A stretch of DNA of 64,000 bases from Brevundimonas vesicularis NBRC 12165 (lineage in GTDB: Bacteria; Pseudomonadota; Alphaproteobacteria; Caulobacterales; Caulobacteraceae), in NCBI RefSeq assembly GCF_001592205.1, contig NZ_BCWM01000002.1, positions 1 through 64,000 of the forward strand, given 5' to 3'. How positions within the stretch are numbered: position 1 is the stretch's first letter; each line of letters opens with the position of its first letter. Below are positions 28,080-36,119 of the stretch, piece by piece. The notes under the pieces were generated by a model that was not told the DNA's origin, did no database searches, and saw nothing but the letters and a program-made list of their open reading frames with translations. A program made the position numbers and the translations under genes.

Positions 28080-28238
28080 GCAGTCCCTGAGCTTTTCGGA
28101 TCGTCCGGCGGGTTGGCCCCGCTCGCACATGCAGCATGATCTAGCGCGTGAGAGCGGCCTTGACCATTGCGGATGTAACAATGCGTGAGGGGGTGTGCGG
28201 TTTCCTAGCGACGTGCGCGCACAACCTTGACGTCATCG

Positions 28239-28290
28239 TCTCCTCCCCATGAAATGGGGAGGGGGACCGCGAAGCGGTGGAGGGGTTCTT
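28239..28290. repeat. Palindromic repeat, single head (5' of DUF559 gene)
   Basis: TCTCCTCCCCATGAAATGGG followed by GAGGGGGACCGCGAAGCGGT and GGAGGGGTTCTT. The outer hairpin is the head-B type (CATGAAATG loop) and the inner one the head-A type (CCGCGAAGCGG), a chimaera of the two heads seen in unit 1. The GTG start of the DUF559 gene lies inside it at 28277. Confidence 0.82.
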
Positions 28291-28642
28291 GACGCACGAA
28301 AGCTCCGTCTCGCGCGCCCGCATCCTGCGTCGCGCCCTGACCCCGCCCGAAGCCCGACTGTGGGTCCACCTGCGCCGCCGGGCGCTGGGTGGGCTGAAAT
28401 TCCGCCGTCAGCATCCGGCGGGCGTCTATGTGCTCGACTTCTATTGCGCCGAGGCGATGCTAGCGGTCGAGGTCGACGGCGAAAGCCATGAAGGCCGAGG
28501 CGGACACGACGCCCGACGCACGCGCTGGCTTGCGACCCAGGGCATTGCGGTCATCCGCGTCTCCGCCGAACAGGTGCGGGTGGACTTAGGCGACGTGCTC
28601 GAGTTCATCGCCGACAGGGCGAGAGACCGAATCCGAAGCTGA
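28277..28642 (+). CDS. DUF559 (Vsr-like nuclease-fold) protein embedded in repeats
   Basis: A 121-residue DUF559 protein with the PD-(D/E)xK-related core: LTPPEARLWVHLRRRALGGLK near the start, then FRRQHPAGVYVLDFYCAEAM (catalytic-type Asp), VEVDGESHE and a C-terminal IRVSAEQV strand. The family resembles Vsr very-short-patch endonucleases, though most members are uncharacterised. GTG at 28277 is within a palindromic repeat head, and 9 bp after the stop another full repeat unit begins, so repeats bracket the gene exactly. A later start inside the gene is possible but would still leave the repeat adjacent. Confidence 0.8.
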   Translation: MEGFLTHESSVSRARILRRALTPPEARLWVHLRRRALGGLKFRRQHPAGVYVLDFYCAEAMLAVEVDGESHEGRGGHDARRTRWLATQGIAVIRVSAEQVRVDLGDVLEFIADRARDRIRS

Positions 28643-28651
28643 AACACCATG

Positions 28652-28789
28652 TCTCCTCCCCATGAAATGGGGAGGTGGCGCGGCGCGCTTGCGCCGTGAC
28701 GGAGGGGTTCTTCACCACATCGCAGCCGTGAGACGTCAAGAGCCCCTCCACCGCTGCGCGGTCCCCCTCCCCACAAGTGGGGAGGGGAC
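28652..28789. repeat. Palindromic repeat unit 2 (inverted relative to unit 1)
   Basis: Head B (CTCCCCATGAAATGGGGAG, then GGCGCGGCGCGCTTGCGCC and GACGGAGGGG) is followed by a ~34-bp spacer and inverted head A (CCCCTCCACCGCTGCGCGG, CCCTCCCCACAAGTGGGGAG). The reverse complement matches unit 1 at 18912-19054 except for the spacer. It separates the DUF559 gene from the 3' end of glyS and may act as transcription or mRNA-end structure. Confidence 0.88.
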
Positions 28790-28799
28790 GATGCGGCCC

Positions 28800-31202
28800 C
28801 TACCCCGCGATCTGGCCGAAGTCGGCGACCTGGCCCATGACGTCGCGGACCTGGCCCAGCAGCTTCAGGCGGTTTTCGCGTTCTGCGGGCACGTCGGAGT
28901 TGACCAGAACGTCGTCGAAGAAACGGTCCACGGGCGCGCGCAGGCGCGCCAGGGCGGTCATGGCGGCGGCGAAGTCCTCGGTCTCCAGCGCGGTCTCGAC
29001 GGCGGTGCGCGCGGCGCCGACGGCGAAGGCCAGGGTGGTCTCGGCCTCGGGCTGGTTCGGAAGGCCGGTCTGAACCATGCCTTTCGGGAGCGGGGTTGGT
29101 TTCTTCTCCTCGGCGCGCAGGATGTTGGAGGCGCGCTTGTAGCCGGCCAGCAGATTGGCCCCGTCGTCCGTCGCGAGGAAGGCGGCCAGCGCCTCCACCC
29201 GACGCACGATGCGGACGAGGTCGTCGTCGGCCTTCCCAGCTATGGGGGCGAAAACGGCGGCGACGAGGTCGTGGCGCTGTCCCCGGTCGCGCAGGAGGAC
29301 GGTCAGGCGGTCAGCGAAGAAGGCGAGGAGGTCATCTGTAACTTGCTTTACCCACTTGGAAACACGCTCTTCGATACGATTGATTTCCCAAGCCGTAGAT
29401 TCAGACACGGCCCCGTCGTCACTCTGCTCGTAAGAAGCGGTGTTGCGCAAAATCCTGTAGCTAGCCACGCTATCGCCGCGAGCTATCCACTCGGCAGCGT
29501 GTAGATTTGGATTGCCAAAGGCGTACTCTGCAGCATCCATGGAAGTAGCAGCCGCGACCAAGCCTTGCGGGACGTCGATGTACCCGTTCCAGACTGGAAC
29601 GATAGCGGACTGGCTGGCGAAAGCTTTATAGTCTTCAAGCTTTCTGTGCTCACCAAAGGCCAGAGCCGCATCTTCGAGTTTGCTTAGGTCAACCTTGAGA
29701 AGCGCAGTCCAAAGATGACCGCTTGTGATCTCACCGAGCGACCCTGTAACCTCATTCTCCAGCACCAACCGGATCACGCCCAGCGCGGCTCTGCGCAGGG
29801 CAAACGGGTCCTTCGACCCCGTGGGCTTTTCGTCGATGGCGAAGAAGCCGACCAGCGTGTCCAGCTTGTCGGCTAGGGCGACGGCGACCGTGACGGGCGC
29901 GGTCGGGACCGTGTCGGCGGGCCCTTGGGGTTTGTAGTGGTCGCGCACGGCGTCGGCGACGGCGTCGGAATGGCCGGCGAGACGGGCGTAATAGCCGCCC
30001 ATGATCCCCTGCAGTTCCGGGAACTCGCTGACCATGCCCGACAGCAGGTCGGCCTTGGACAGGCGGGCGGCGGTTTCGGCCTCGTCGGCGTCGGCGCCGA
30101 CCAGCGGCGCGATCTCGCGCGCCAGGGCGGCGATGCGCTCGACGCGCTCGGCCAGGGTGCCCAGCTTGGCGTGGAAGGTGACGCCGGACAGTTTGGCGTT
30201 CCAGGCGTCGAAGCCGACCTTTTGATCCTCGTCCCAGAAGAAGCGGGCGTCATTCAGGCGGGCGGACAGGACCCGGCTGTTGCCGGCGGCCAGAGCCTTG
30301 CCGCCGTCGGTCGCCTCGACGTTTGCGACGACTAGGAAGTTGGGCGCGAGGCCATCCTTGGACGGATCGCGGACGGCGAAATACTTCTGGTGGACCTTCA
30401 TCGACAGGCGCACGACTTCCGGCGGCAGGGCCAGGAACTGCGGGTCCATGTCGCCCAGGATCGGGGTCGGCCATTCCGCCAGACCCGCAACCTCGTCCAG
30501 CAGGCCGTCGTCATCGACCAGGGCGAGGCCGCGCGCGGTGCAGGCGGCCTTGGCCTGTTCCAGAATGCGCAGCTTGCGGTCGGCGACGTCCAGCAGGACG
30601 AAATTCTTTTCCAGTTGGGTGCGATAGTCGACGAAGTCGCTGACGCGCAGCAGCGCGCCGGAACCCAGGAAGCGGTGGCCCTCGGTGATCGCGTCGCTCT
30701 GAATCCCGTCGATCTCGAACGGGACTACCTTGCCGTCGAATAGGCACAGGATGCGCTTGATCGGACGCACCCAGCGCAGCGTGCCGGAACCCCAGCGCAT
30801 CGACTTGGGCCAGGGGAAGGTGCGGATCACCTGATCCACCGTCTCGGCGACCAGATCGGTCGTGGCGCGCCCCTTGGACGACAGGACGGCGAACAGGACG
30901 CCGTCGCGCTCGGTCAGTTGATCGCGGGTCAGGCCGGTCTTGCGCAGGAAGCCTTCCAGCGCCTGTTCCGGGGCCGAGGCGCGCGGGCCCTTGACCTCTT
31001 CCTCGCGGTCCGGCGTGGCCGTGGGCAAGCCGTCGATGACCAGCGTCAGGCGGCGCGGACCGGCATAGGTCGTCAGCGCGTCCCACGTCAGGCCGGCAGC
31101 CTTCAGCCGGTCGGACACCATGCGGTCGAGGTCGCGCGCGGCCCCCTGCTGCATCCGGGCGGGGATTTCTTCAGAGAAGATTTCGAGAAGAAGTTGGGGC
31201 AT
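28800..31202 (-). CDS. glyS: Glycyl-tRNA synthetase beta subunit with an unusual insert
   Basis: An 800-residue beta subunit of the alpha2beta2 GlyRS; it binds tRNA and includes an HD-like domain and a C-terminal anticodon-binding DALR region (LRAPVDRFFDDVLVNSDVP). The N-terminus [18 protein letters not shown] and FALRRAALGVIRLVLENE are diagnostic. Usual length is about 690-700 residues. The excess lies at about residues 483-624 (29330-29757), between the VIRLVLEN block and LLAFFADRLTVLLRDRGQR; this DNA is about 53% GC, with codon use unlike the rest of the gene, but remains in frame. It abuts glyQ (stop/start overlap at 31202). Confidence 0.93.
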   Translation of the reverse strand: MPQLLLEIFSEEIPARMQQGAARDLDRMVSDRLKAAGLTWDALTTYAGPRRLTLVIDGLPTATPDREEEVKGPRASAPEQALEGFLRKTGLTRDQLTERDGVLFAVLSSKGRATTDLVAETVDQVIRTFPWPKSMRWGSGTLRWVRPIKRILCLFDGKVVPFEIDGIQSDAITEGHRFLGSGALLRVSDFVDYRTQLEKNFVLLDVADRKLRILEQAKAACTARGLALVDDDGLLDEVAGLAEWPTPILGDMDPQFLALPPEVVRLSMKVHQKYFAVRDPSKDGLAPNFLVVANVEATDGGKALAAGNSRVLSARLNDARFFWDEDQKVGFDAWNAKLSGVTFHAKLGTLAERVERIAALAREIAPLVGADADEAETAARLSKADLLSGMVSEFPELQGIMGGYYARLAGHSDAVADAVRDHYKPQGPADTVPTAPVTVAVALADKLDTLVGFFAIDEKPTGSKDPFALRRAALGVIRLVLENEVTGSLGEITSGHLWTALLKVDLSKLEDAALAFGEHRKLEDYKAFASQSAIVPVWNGYIDVPQGLVAAATSMDAAEYAFGNPNLHAAEWIARGDSVASYRILRNTASYEQSDDGAVSESTAWEINRIEERVSKWVKQVTDDLLAFFADRLTVLLRDRGQRHDLVAAVFAPIAGKADDDLVRIVRRVEALAAFLATDDGANLLAGYKRASNILRAEEKKPTPLPKGMVQTGLPNQPEAETTLAFAVGAARTAVETALETEDFAAAMTALARLRAPVDRFFDDVLVNSDVPAERENRLKLLGQVRDVMGQVADFGQIAG

Positions 31203-32095
31203 CAGGCGGTTTTCCGCTCTTGTTCGACATAGGCGAGGGCGCAGGCTTTGCAGAGTTCGCGGATGCGGCCGATGTAGCTCTGGCGTTCGGCGACGGCGAT
31301 GGCGCCGCGGGCGTCCATCAGGTTGAACAGGTGGCTGGCCTTCAGAACCTGGTCGTAGGCGGGCAAGACCAGAGGCTGATCCTGCGGCCCGCGCATGTCC
31401 AGCAGGCGCTGAACTTCCCCCACCATGTCCTCGAACCGGCGCTTCAGCCCGTCGACGTCATAGCCGTGGAAGTTGGCTTCCGACTGTTGCCGCTCGTTCT
31501 CCAGGAAGACCTCGCCATAGGTCAGGCCCTCCTTGGTGAACTTCAGATCATAGACGTTGTCCACGCCCTGCACATACATGGCCAGACGCTCCAGCCCGTA
31601 GGTCAGCTCGCCCGACACCACGTCGACCTCGATGCCGCCGACGCCCTGGAAATAGGTGAACTGCGTCACCTCCATCCCGTCGCACCAGACCTCCCAGCCC
31701 AAACCCCAGGCGCCGACGGTGGGGTTTTCCCAGTCGTCCTCGACGAAGCGGATGTCGTGCAGTTTCGGATCGATGCCGATGGCCGCCAGCGACCCCAGAT
31801 ACAGCGCCTGAAGGTTGTCCGGGTTCGGCTTCAGGATGACCTGGTATTGGTAATAGTGTTGGAGGCGATTGGGGTTTTCGCCATAGCGGCCGTCGCCAGG
31901 GCGGCGGCTGGGCTGGACATAGGCGGCCTTCCACGGCTTGGAGCCGAGCGCGCGCAGGACGGTGGCGGGATGCAGCGTGCCGGCCCCGACCTCGATGTCA
32001 TAGGGTTGCAGAATGGCGCAGCCCTGCTCGCCCCAATAGCGGTGGAGCGTCAGGATCAGGTCCTGAAACGCGAGCGGCTCGGTCGAGGTGGTCAA
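31202..32095 (-). CDS. glyQ: Glycyl-tRNA synthetase alpha subunit
   Basis: A 297-residue class II catalytic subunit: [19 protein letters not shown], then motif 2-like [20 protein letters not shown], and the [21 protein letters not shown] block. It forms Gly-AMP and charges tRNA-Gly together with GlyS, whose ATG overlaps this stop by one base. The upstream side is insulated from the FAS1 gene by a terminator at 32119-32148, so the promoter lies within 32096-32118 or overlaps that structure. Confidence 0.96.
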   Translation of the reverse strand: MTTSTEPLAFQDLILTLHRYWGEQGCAILQPYDIEVGAGTLHPATVLRALGSKPWKAAYVQPSRRPGDGRYGENPNRLQHYYQYQVILKPNPDNLQALYLGSLAAIGIDPKLHDIRFVEDDWENPTVGAWGLGWEVWCDGMEVTQFTYFQGVGGIEVDVVSGELTYGLERLAMYVQGVDNVYDLKFTKEGLTYGEVFLENERQQSEANFHGYDVDGLKRRFEDMVGEVQRLLDMRGPQDQPLVLPAYDQVLKASHLFNLMDARGAIAVAERQSYIGRIRELCKACALAYVEQERKTA

Positions 32096-32118
32096 ATCAG
32101 GCTCGTGGGGAGGGGCTG

Positions 32119-32148
32119 CAAAAAAGACGGCGGACCATAGGGCCCGCC
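32119..32148 (-). terminator. Rho-independent terminator of the FAS1 gene
   Basis: On the minus strand GGCGGGCC, loop CTAT, GGTCCGCC is followed by GTCTTTTTTGC. It lies 48 bp past the stop of the FAS1 gene and 24 bp before the glyQ start codon. Confidence 0.78.
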
Positions 32149-32195
32149 GCCTTCCGCTTCAACACGCTACCGAGCGAGCGCGTGGATGACCCTGA

Positions 32196-33092
32196 TCAGT
32201 TCGGGGTCGGCTTGGCTTCGGCCGCGCCGTCGGCGGCGGGATCAGCCGCATCAACCGGCGGCGTGGCCGGGGTGTCGACCTGACCGTCAGTCGGATTGAC
32301 GACCGGCGACGAGGACGTGGTGGTCGTCATCGCGGCGGGCTGGCCGTTCGGCGCGGTCGGGGCCGGCGTCGCTTCAGCAGCCGGCGTCGCCTCAGCGGCC
32401 GGAGACTCAGCTTCGACCGGCGCGGCGGCCTCTTCATCGCCCATGGCAGCCATGGAATTCGCCGGGTTCAGGACCTTATCGATCGGGAAGATGGCGCCGT
32501 TCGAGGCGTCCAACTCGGCGCTGACCACGGTCGCGCCGTCAGCCTTGATGGCCGAACCGGTGCCGTCCAGCAAAACCTGGCTCTCGGCAGCCGTCTCTAC
32601 ACCGCCCTTCTTGCCCATGATCTGGTCGGGCGTCACGTCGGCGACGATGACGTGATACAGCAGCAGCTGGCGCAGTTCGGCGGCGTTTGCCGGGTCCATC
32701 AGACGCGTACGCTCGGCCTCGGGCACGGCGGCGAAGGCGGCGTCGGTCGGGGCGAAGATCGAGATGGCCGGGCGGCTGGCCAGGGTGTCGGTCAGCTGGG
32801 CGGCGTCCAGCGCGGCCAGCAAGGTGGTGAACTGACCGCTGGCCTTCAGCTTGTCGACGACGGTTTCGCCGGCGACGGGCGTGGTCGCCTCCGCAGTCGT
32901 GGTCGTGGTCGCGGCGGTCTCAGCCGTCGGAGCCGGCGTCTGCGGCGTGGCTGGCATGGCCGGATCGGTTTGCGGCATGGTCGCCGGGGCGGGCGTCGTC
33001 GTGGTCGCCGGGGCGGTCATGTCCTGGGCGAAAGCAGGGGCAGCCATCAGGCTGACGACGGCCGTGGCGGCAAGCAATTTTGCACGAAGCAT
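32196..33092 (-). CDS. Exported fasciclin (FAS1) domain protein with Pro/Ala/Thr-rich tails
   Basis: A 298-residue protein: signal peptide MLRAKLLAATAVVSLMAAPAFAQ, a Thr/Pro/Ala-rich stretch to ~75, one FAS1 domain (about 76-215: VVDKLKASGQFTTLLAALD, the H1-like ISIFAPTDAAFAAVP, then LLLYHVIVADVT) and another Pro/Ala/Glu-rich tail to the end. FAS1 proteins mediate adhesion or act as periplasmic/secreted matrix components. A second, lipidated FAS1 protein lies at 43845. The low-complexity tails look like disordered linkers spanning the envelope. 33093-33295 upstream is gene-free and contains GCGTAACGTT near 33214. Confidence 0.85.
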   Translation of the reverse strand: MLRAKLLAATAVVSLMAAPAFAQDMTAPATTTTPAPATMPQTDPAMPATPQTPAPTAETAATTTTTAEATTPVAGETVVDKLKASGQFTTLLAALDAAQLTDTLASRPAISIFAPTDAAFAAVPEAERTRLMDPANAAELRQLLLYHVIVADVTPDQIMGKKGGVETAAESQVLLDGTGSAIKADGATVVSAELDASNGAIFPIDKVLNPANSMAAMGDEEAAAPVEAESPAAEATPAAEATPAPTAPNGQPAAMTTTTSSSPVVNPTDGQVDTPATPPVDAADPAADGAAEAKPTPN

Positions 33093-33295
33093 GGCGATTT
33101 CCTTTTTCCTGTTTGAGGATCGCCACGAGGGAGAAGGCGACCCGTTCCAGACATCGGAACTGCCGACTCAAATCAGAACGCCGTGATCTGGTTCCGAGAT
33201 TTCGAAACAATGCGTAACGTTTGTGATGATCTGGGCGAGACCTGGGCGAAATCGCCGGTTTCGCAGCCTGACCGCCGGTATTCGGCCACAAAGCT

Positions 33296-34174
33296 TTAGC
33301 GTTGCTGTACGGACAGTTGCGTTGCTTTGACCCAGGCCCTGGGATGTGCGGCGGCCAATGCGCGCGCAGCAGATTGGGCCGCGTCGTCGCTCGGATACAA
33401 ACCGAACACCGTCGCGCCTGAGCCGGACATTCGCGTCAGCGCGATCTGGTCGGTCGCCGCCACCGCCGACAGGGCCGCGCCGATCGCCGGCGTCAGGGCC
33501 AGCGCGGGCGCTTCCAGATCGTTGCGCTGGACCGACAGCCAGTCGATCACGGCGGCGATGGACCACTCGTGTGGCGGCGAGGGCCTATCGGCGGCCCGCA
33601 CCGGCCCCTCATCATAGGCGCGATATACGGCGCCGGTCGGCGAGGGGACGCCGGGATTGAACAGCACGGTCGGCAGCGGCGGCAGTCGGGGTTCGTCGGT
33701 CAGCACGTCTCCCCTCCCCTCGGCCCAGGCCGTGCGCATCCGCAGACACATCGGCCCGTCCGCGCCGACGACGCCCGCAACCGCCTCAAGCGCGTGGTCG
33801 TCGAGATCGAGCGCAAGGACGTCGCGCGCCAGCTTCAGCGCCGCGCCCGCATCGGACGATCCGCCGCCCAGCCCCGCCGCGATGGGCAGGCGCTTGTCCA
33901 GCGTGACCTTCAGTTTCGGCTCTCCGATGCCGCAGGCCTCGCCCAGCTGACGCAGCGCGCGCAGGATCAGATTGTCGTCCGTCGCCCCCAGTCCAGCGCC
34001 GAAAGGACCTGTGATAGTCAACAACAAGCGATCCGCCGGCTCGACCGACACGCGATCCCCGACATCGGCGAAGGCGACCAGGCTGGACAGCGGATGATAG
34101 CCGTCCGCGTCCACCGCGCCGACGTGCAGGAACAGATTGATCTTGGCCGGCGCCAAGGCGGTCAGGGCAGGCAT
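33296..34174 (-). CDS. ispE: 4-diphosphocytidyl-2-C-methyl-D-erythritol kinase
   Basis: A 292-residue GHMP kinase of the non-mevalonate isoprenoid pathway. The N-terminal LAPAKINLFLHVGAVDADGY is the IspE signature (Lys/Asn substrate contacts), the ATP-binding glycine loop is PIAAGLGGGSSDAGAALK near 100, and the GHMP C-terminal motif is TRMSGSGATVFGLY. It phosphorylates CDP-methylerythritol. It follows the TPR gene by 3 bp on the same strand, so the two form an operon. Confidence 0.94.
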   Translation of the reverse strand: MPALTALAPAKINLFLHVGAVDADGYHPLSSLVAFADVGDRVSVEPADRLLLTITGPFGAGLGATDDNLILRALRQLGEACGIGEPKLKVTLDKRLPIAAGLGGGSSDAGAALKLARDVLALDLDDHALEAVAGVVGADGPMCLRMRTAWAEGRGDVLTDEPRLPPLPTVLFNPGVPSPTGAVYRAYDEGPVRAADRPSPPHEWSIAAVIDWLSVQRNDLEAPALALTPAIGAALSAVAATDQIALTRMSGSGATVFGLYPSDDAAQSAARALAAAHPRAWVKATQLSVQQR

Positions 34175-34177
34175 GAC

Positions 34178-36055
34178 CTATTGCGCGACGCCCTTAGCGC
34201 TCAGCGCGCTGTCCAGCCCATTGGCGATCTTGCGTTCGACCTCGGCCCGACGTTCGGGTTCAGGCTCCAGCACCAGGACGCGATTCCACAGCCAGACGGC
34301 TTCGCGTTGACGGCCGACCTTCCAATAGGCATCGCCGAGGTGATCATTGATCTCGGCGTTGGACGGCTCCTTGTCGACAGCCTCTTCCAGCGTGTTGACG
34401 GCGGTTTCGTACTGGCCCTGTTTGAACTGCGCCCAGCCCAGAGAGTCCTGGATATTGCCGTTGTCGGGCTCCAGCGCATGGGCGCGGGCGATCATCTCGG
34501 CGCCTTCCTGAACCCGCAGCCCCTTATCGACCCAGAGATAGCCGAGGTAGTTCAGCATGTCGGCGTCGTTCGGCGCGGTCTGAAGCGCGGCCCACAGTTC
34601 GGCCTCGGCCTCGGGAACACGACCCAACGCCTCATAGGCGGCGCCGCGCAGGAAGTGGACGCTGGCGCCCTGATCGGCGGTGTTCAGAAGCGGCCCATCC
34701 AGCAGCGCAAGCGCCTCGTCATGCTGTTTCAGCTGCATCAGCTGACCGGCCAAGACCAAGGCGATCTGCCGATCATCGGGGCTGGCGGCGGCGGCGCGGC
34801 GAAGCTCGGTGAGCGCCTCCTGCGACTGGCCGTCCTCTTCCAGCGCCACGGCCAACTGGGCGCGGGCGGCGGCGTAGAGTTTTGGATCGGCGGTCCCGAC
34901 CCGCGAGAGGGCGTTGCGGGCGGCGGATTTCAGACCGGCGCGCGAGAGCACCTGGGCCAGCTGATATTCGGTCTCGTCATCGTCGTGCAGGTTCTGGGCG
35001 AGGCGCAGATAGACGGCGGCGAACTCGTTGCCGCGCTCGGCCGAAGCCTGGGCGGCGGCTGTGATCAGGCCTTGGGCGGCGCCTTCGCGGAAGTCGGGCA
35101 AGGCAGGCGGGCGGCCGCCGTCCTTCAGCCGCTGCAGCGCGCGGGCCACGCCCGGATCGACCGGCTGGACCGCCATGGCGGTTTCATACAGGGCGACGGC
35201 GTCGTCGCGGCGTCCGCGCCGTTCCAGAAACTCGCCATAGGGGCGTTTGAACAGGGCGCCGACGCCGGCGACTTCGGAAGCGGTCTTCAGCTCGACCTCG
35301 GCCTCGGCATAGTCGCGACGTTTTTCCAGCAGGGCGGCGCGATTGATGCGGGCGAAGGCCAGGGTCAGGGGATCGCCGGCGGTCGGGACCGGCTGAAGCG
35401 CACGGGTCCAGTCGCCCGCCGCCGCCGCGATCCAAGGCGCGACCAGCAAACCGGCGCGCGCATGCGGCGCGCCGATGGGCTGACGGGCCAGTTCGGCGTT
35501 CGGCGTCCTGGCGTCGCCGCGCACGAAGTCCTGAACCAGACGCACCAGCCGTCCGCCCTCGACAAACGCGGGAGACGCGGTCGCATCGGTCGGGGCCAGG
35601 GCGGCCGCCACGTCCAGATCGCCGGTCAGCAGGGCGGAGGTAAAGGCCTGTTCGCGCACGCGCGGCTGTTCCGGCGTCAGTCGTTCCGCCTGGGCCAGAT
35701 AGTCCGAGCCGGTCGCCCCCTCGCCCTGCATCAGGGCCAGCTTGCCCGCCAGATACAGACCATAGGCGCTGCGGCCCTCGGCGTTCGTCGGGATCGGCGC
35801 CCAGACAGCCGGGATCGCCGGCGTCGCGGGCGTGTCGGTGATGATGATGTGAGGATCGGGCGCGGCCTGGGTCGGCACCTGACTTGGTGTGCCCTTGCCC
35901 GGCGCCGTCTGACCAGGCTCCAGGATGACGGCCGGCGGATGGGTGTCCGGCGTCGGGGCGGGCGGGGTCGTGTCCTGAGCCGAGGCATGGCCGGCAAGCG
36001 CCACGGCGAGGACGGTCAGGGAGGCGGCGAACAGGCGAGAACGGGAGGCGATCAT
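34178..36055 (-). CDS. Exported tetratricopeptide-repeat protein
   Basis: A ~625-residue protein with a signal peptide (RLFAASLTVLAVALAGHASA) followed by a Pro/Thr-rich linker to ~70 and then mostly TPR helices, e.g. LLNTADQGASVHFLRGAAYE, PNDADMLNYLGYLWVDKG, PDNGNIQDSLGWAQFKQGQ, PSNAEINDHLGDAYWKVGR. At least eight repeats can be traced in the C-terminal half. ATG at 36055 gives the signal peptide; sequence upstream in the same frame is not secretory. It precedes ispE by 3 bp. Likely a periplasmic or outer-membrane-associated scaffold; the partner is unknown. Confidence 0.83.
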   Translation of the reverse strand: MIASRSRLFAASLTVLAVALAGHASAQDTTPPAPTPDTHPPAVILEPGQTAPGKGTPSQVPTQAAPDPHIIITDTPATPAIPAVWAPIPTNAEGRSAYGLYLAGKLALMQGEGATGSDYLAQAERLTPEQPRVREQAFTSALLTGDLDVAAALAPTDATASPAFVEGGRLVRLVQDFVRGDARTPNAELARQPIGAPHARAGLLVAPWIAAAAGDWTRALQPVPTAGDPLTLAFARINRAALLEKRRDYAEAEVELKTASEVAGVGALFKRPYGEFLERRGRRDDAVALYETAMAVQPVDPGVARALQRLKDGGRPPALPDFREGAAQGLITAAAQASAERGNEFAAVYLRLAQNLHDDDETEYQLAQVLSRAGLKSAARNALSRVGTADPKLYAAARAQLAVALEEDGQSQEALTELRRAAAASPDDRQIALVLAGQLMQLKQHDEALALLDGPLLNTADQGASVHFLRGAAYEALGRVPEAEAELWAALQTAPNDADMLNYLGYLWVDKGLRVQEGAEMIARAHALEPDNGNIQDSLGWAQFKQGQYETAVNTLEEAVDKEPSNAEINDHLGDAYWKVGRQREAVWLWNRVLVLEPEPERRAEVERKIANGLDSALSAKGVAQ

Positions 36056-36119
36056 GCCCGGACCCTTCACGCTTTTGCAGCGGCGGGCAAGGGCGGAACG
36101 CCGCCCCTGCCCCGTTCCG

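Noticed and set aside
28651-28789. CRISPR-like repeats near the DUF559 gene
   Set aside because: The repeats are two inverted heads with one spacer, not a series of direct repeats with unique spacers, and there are no cas genes.
29330-29757. Intein or frameshift inside glyS
   Set aside because: The frame stays open, and the segment lacks Cys/Ser/Thr at its start and His-Asn at its end. It reads as an inserted domain, not an intein or sequencing error.
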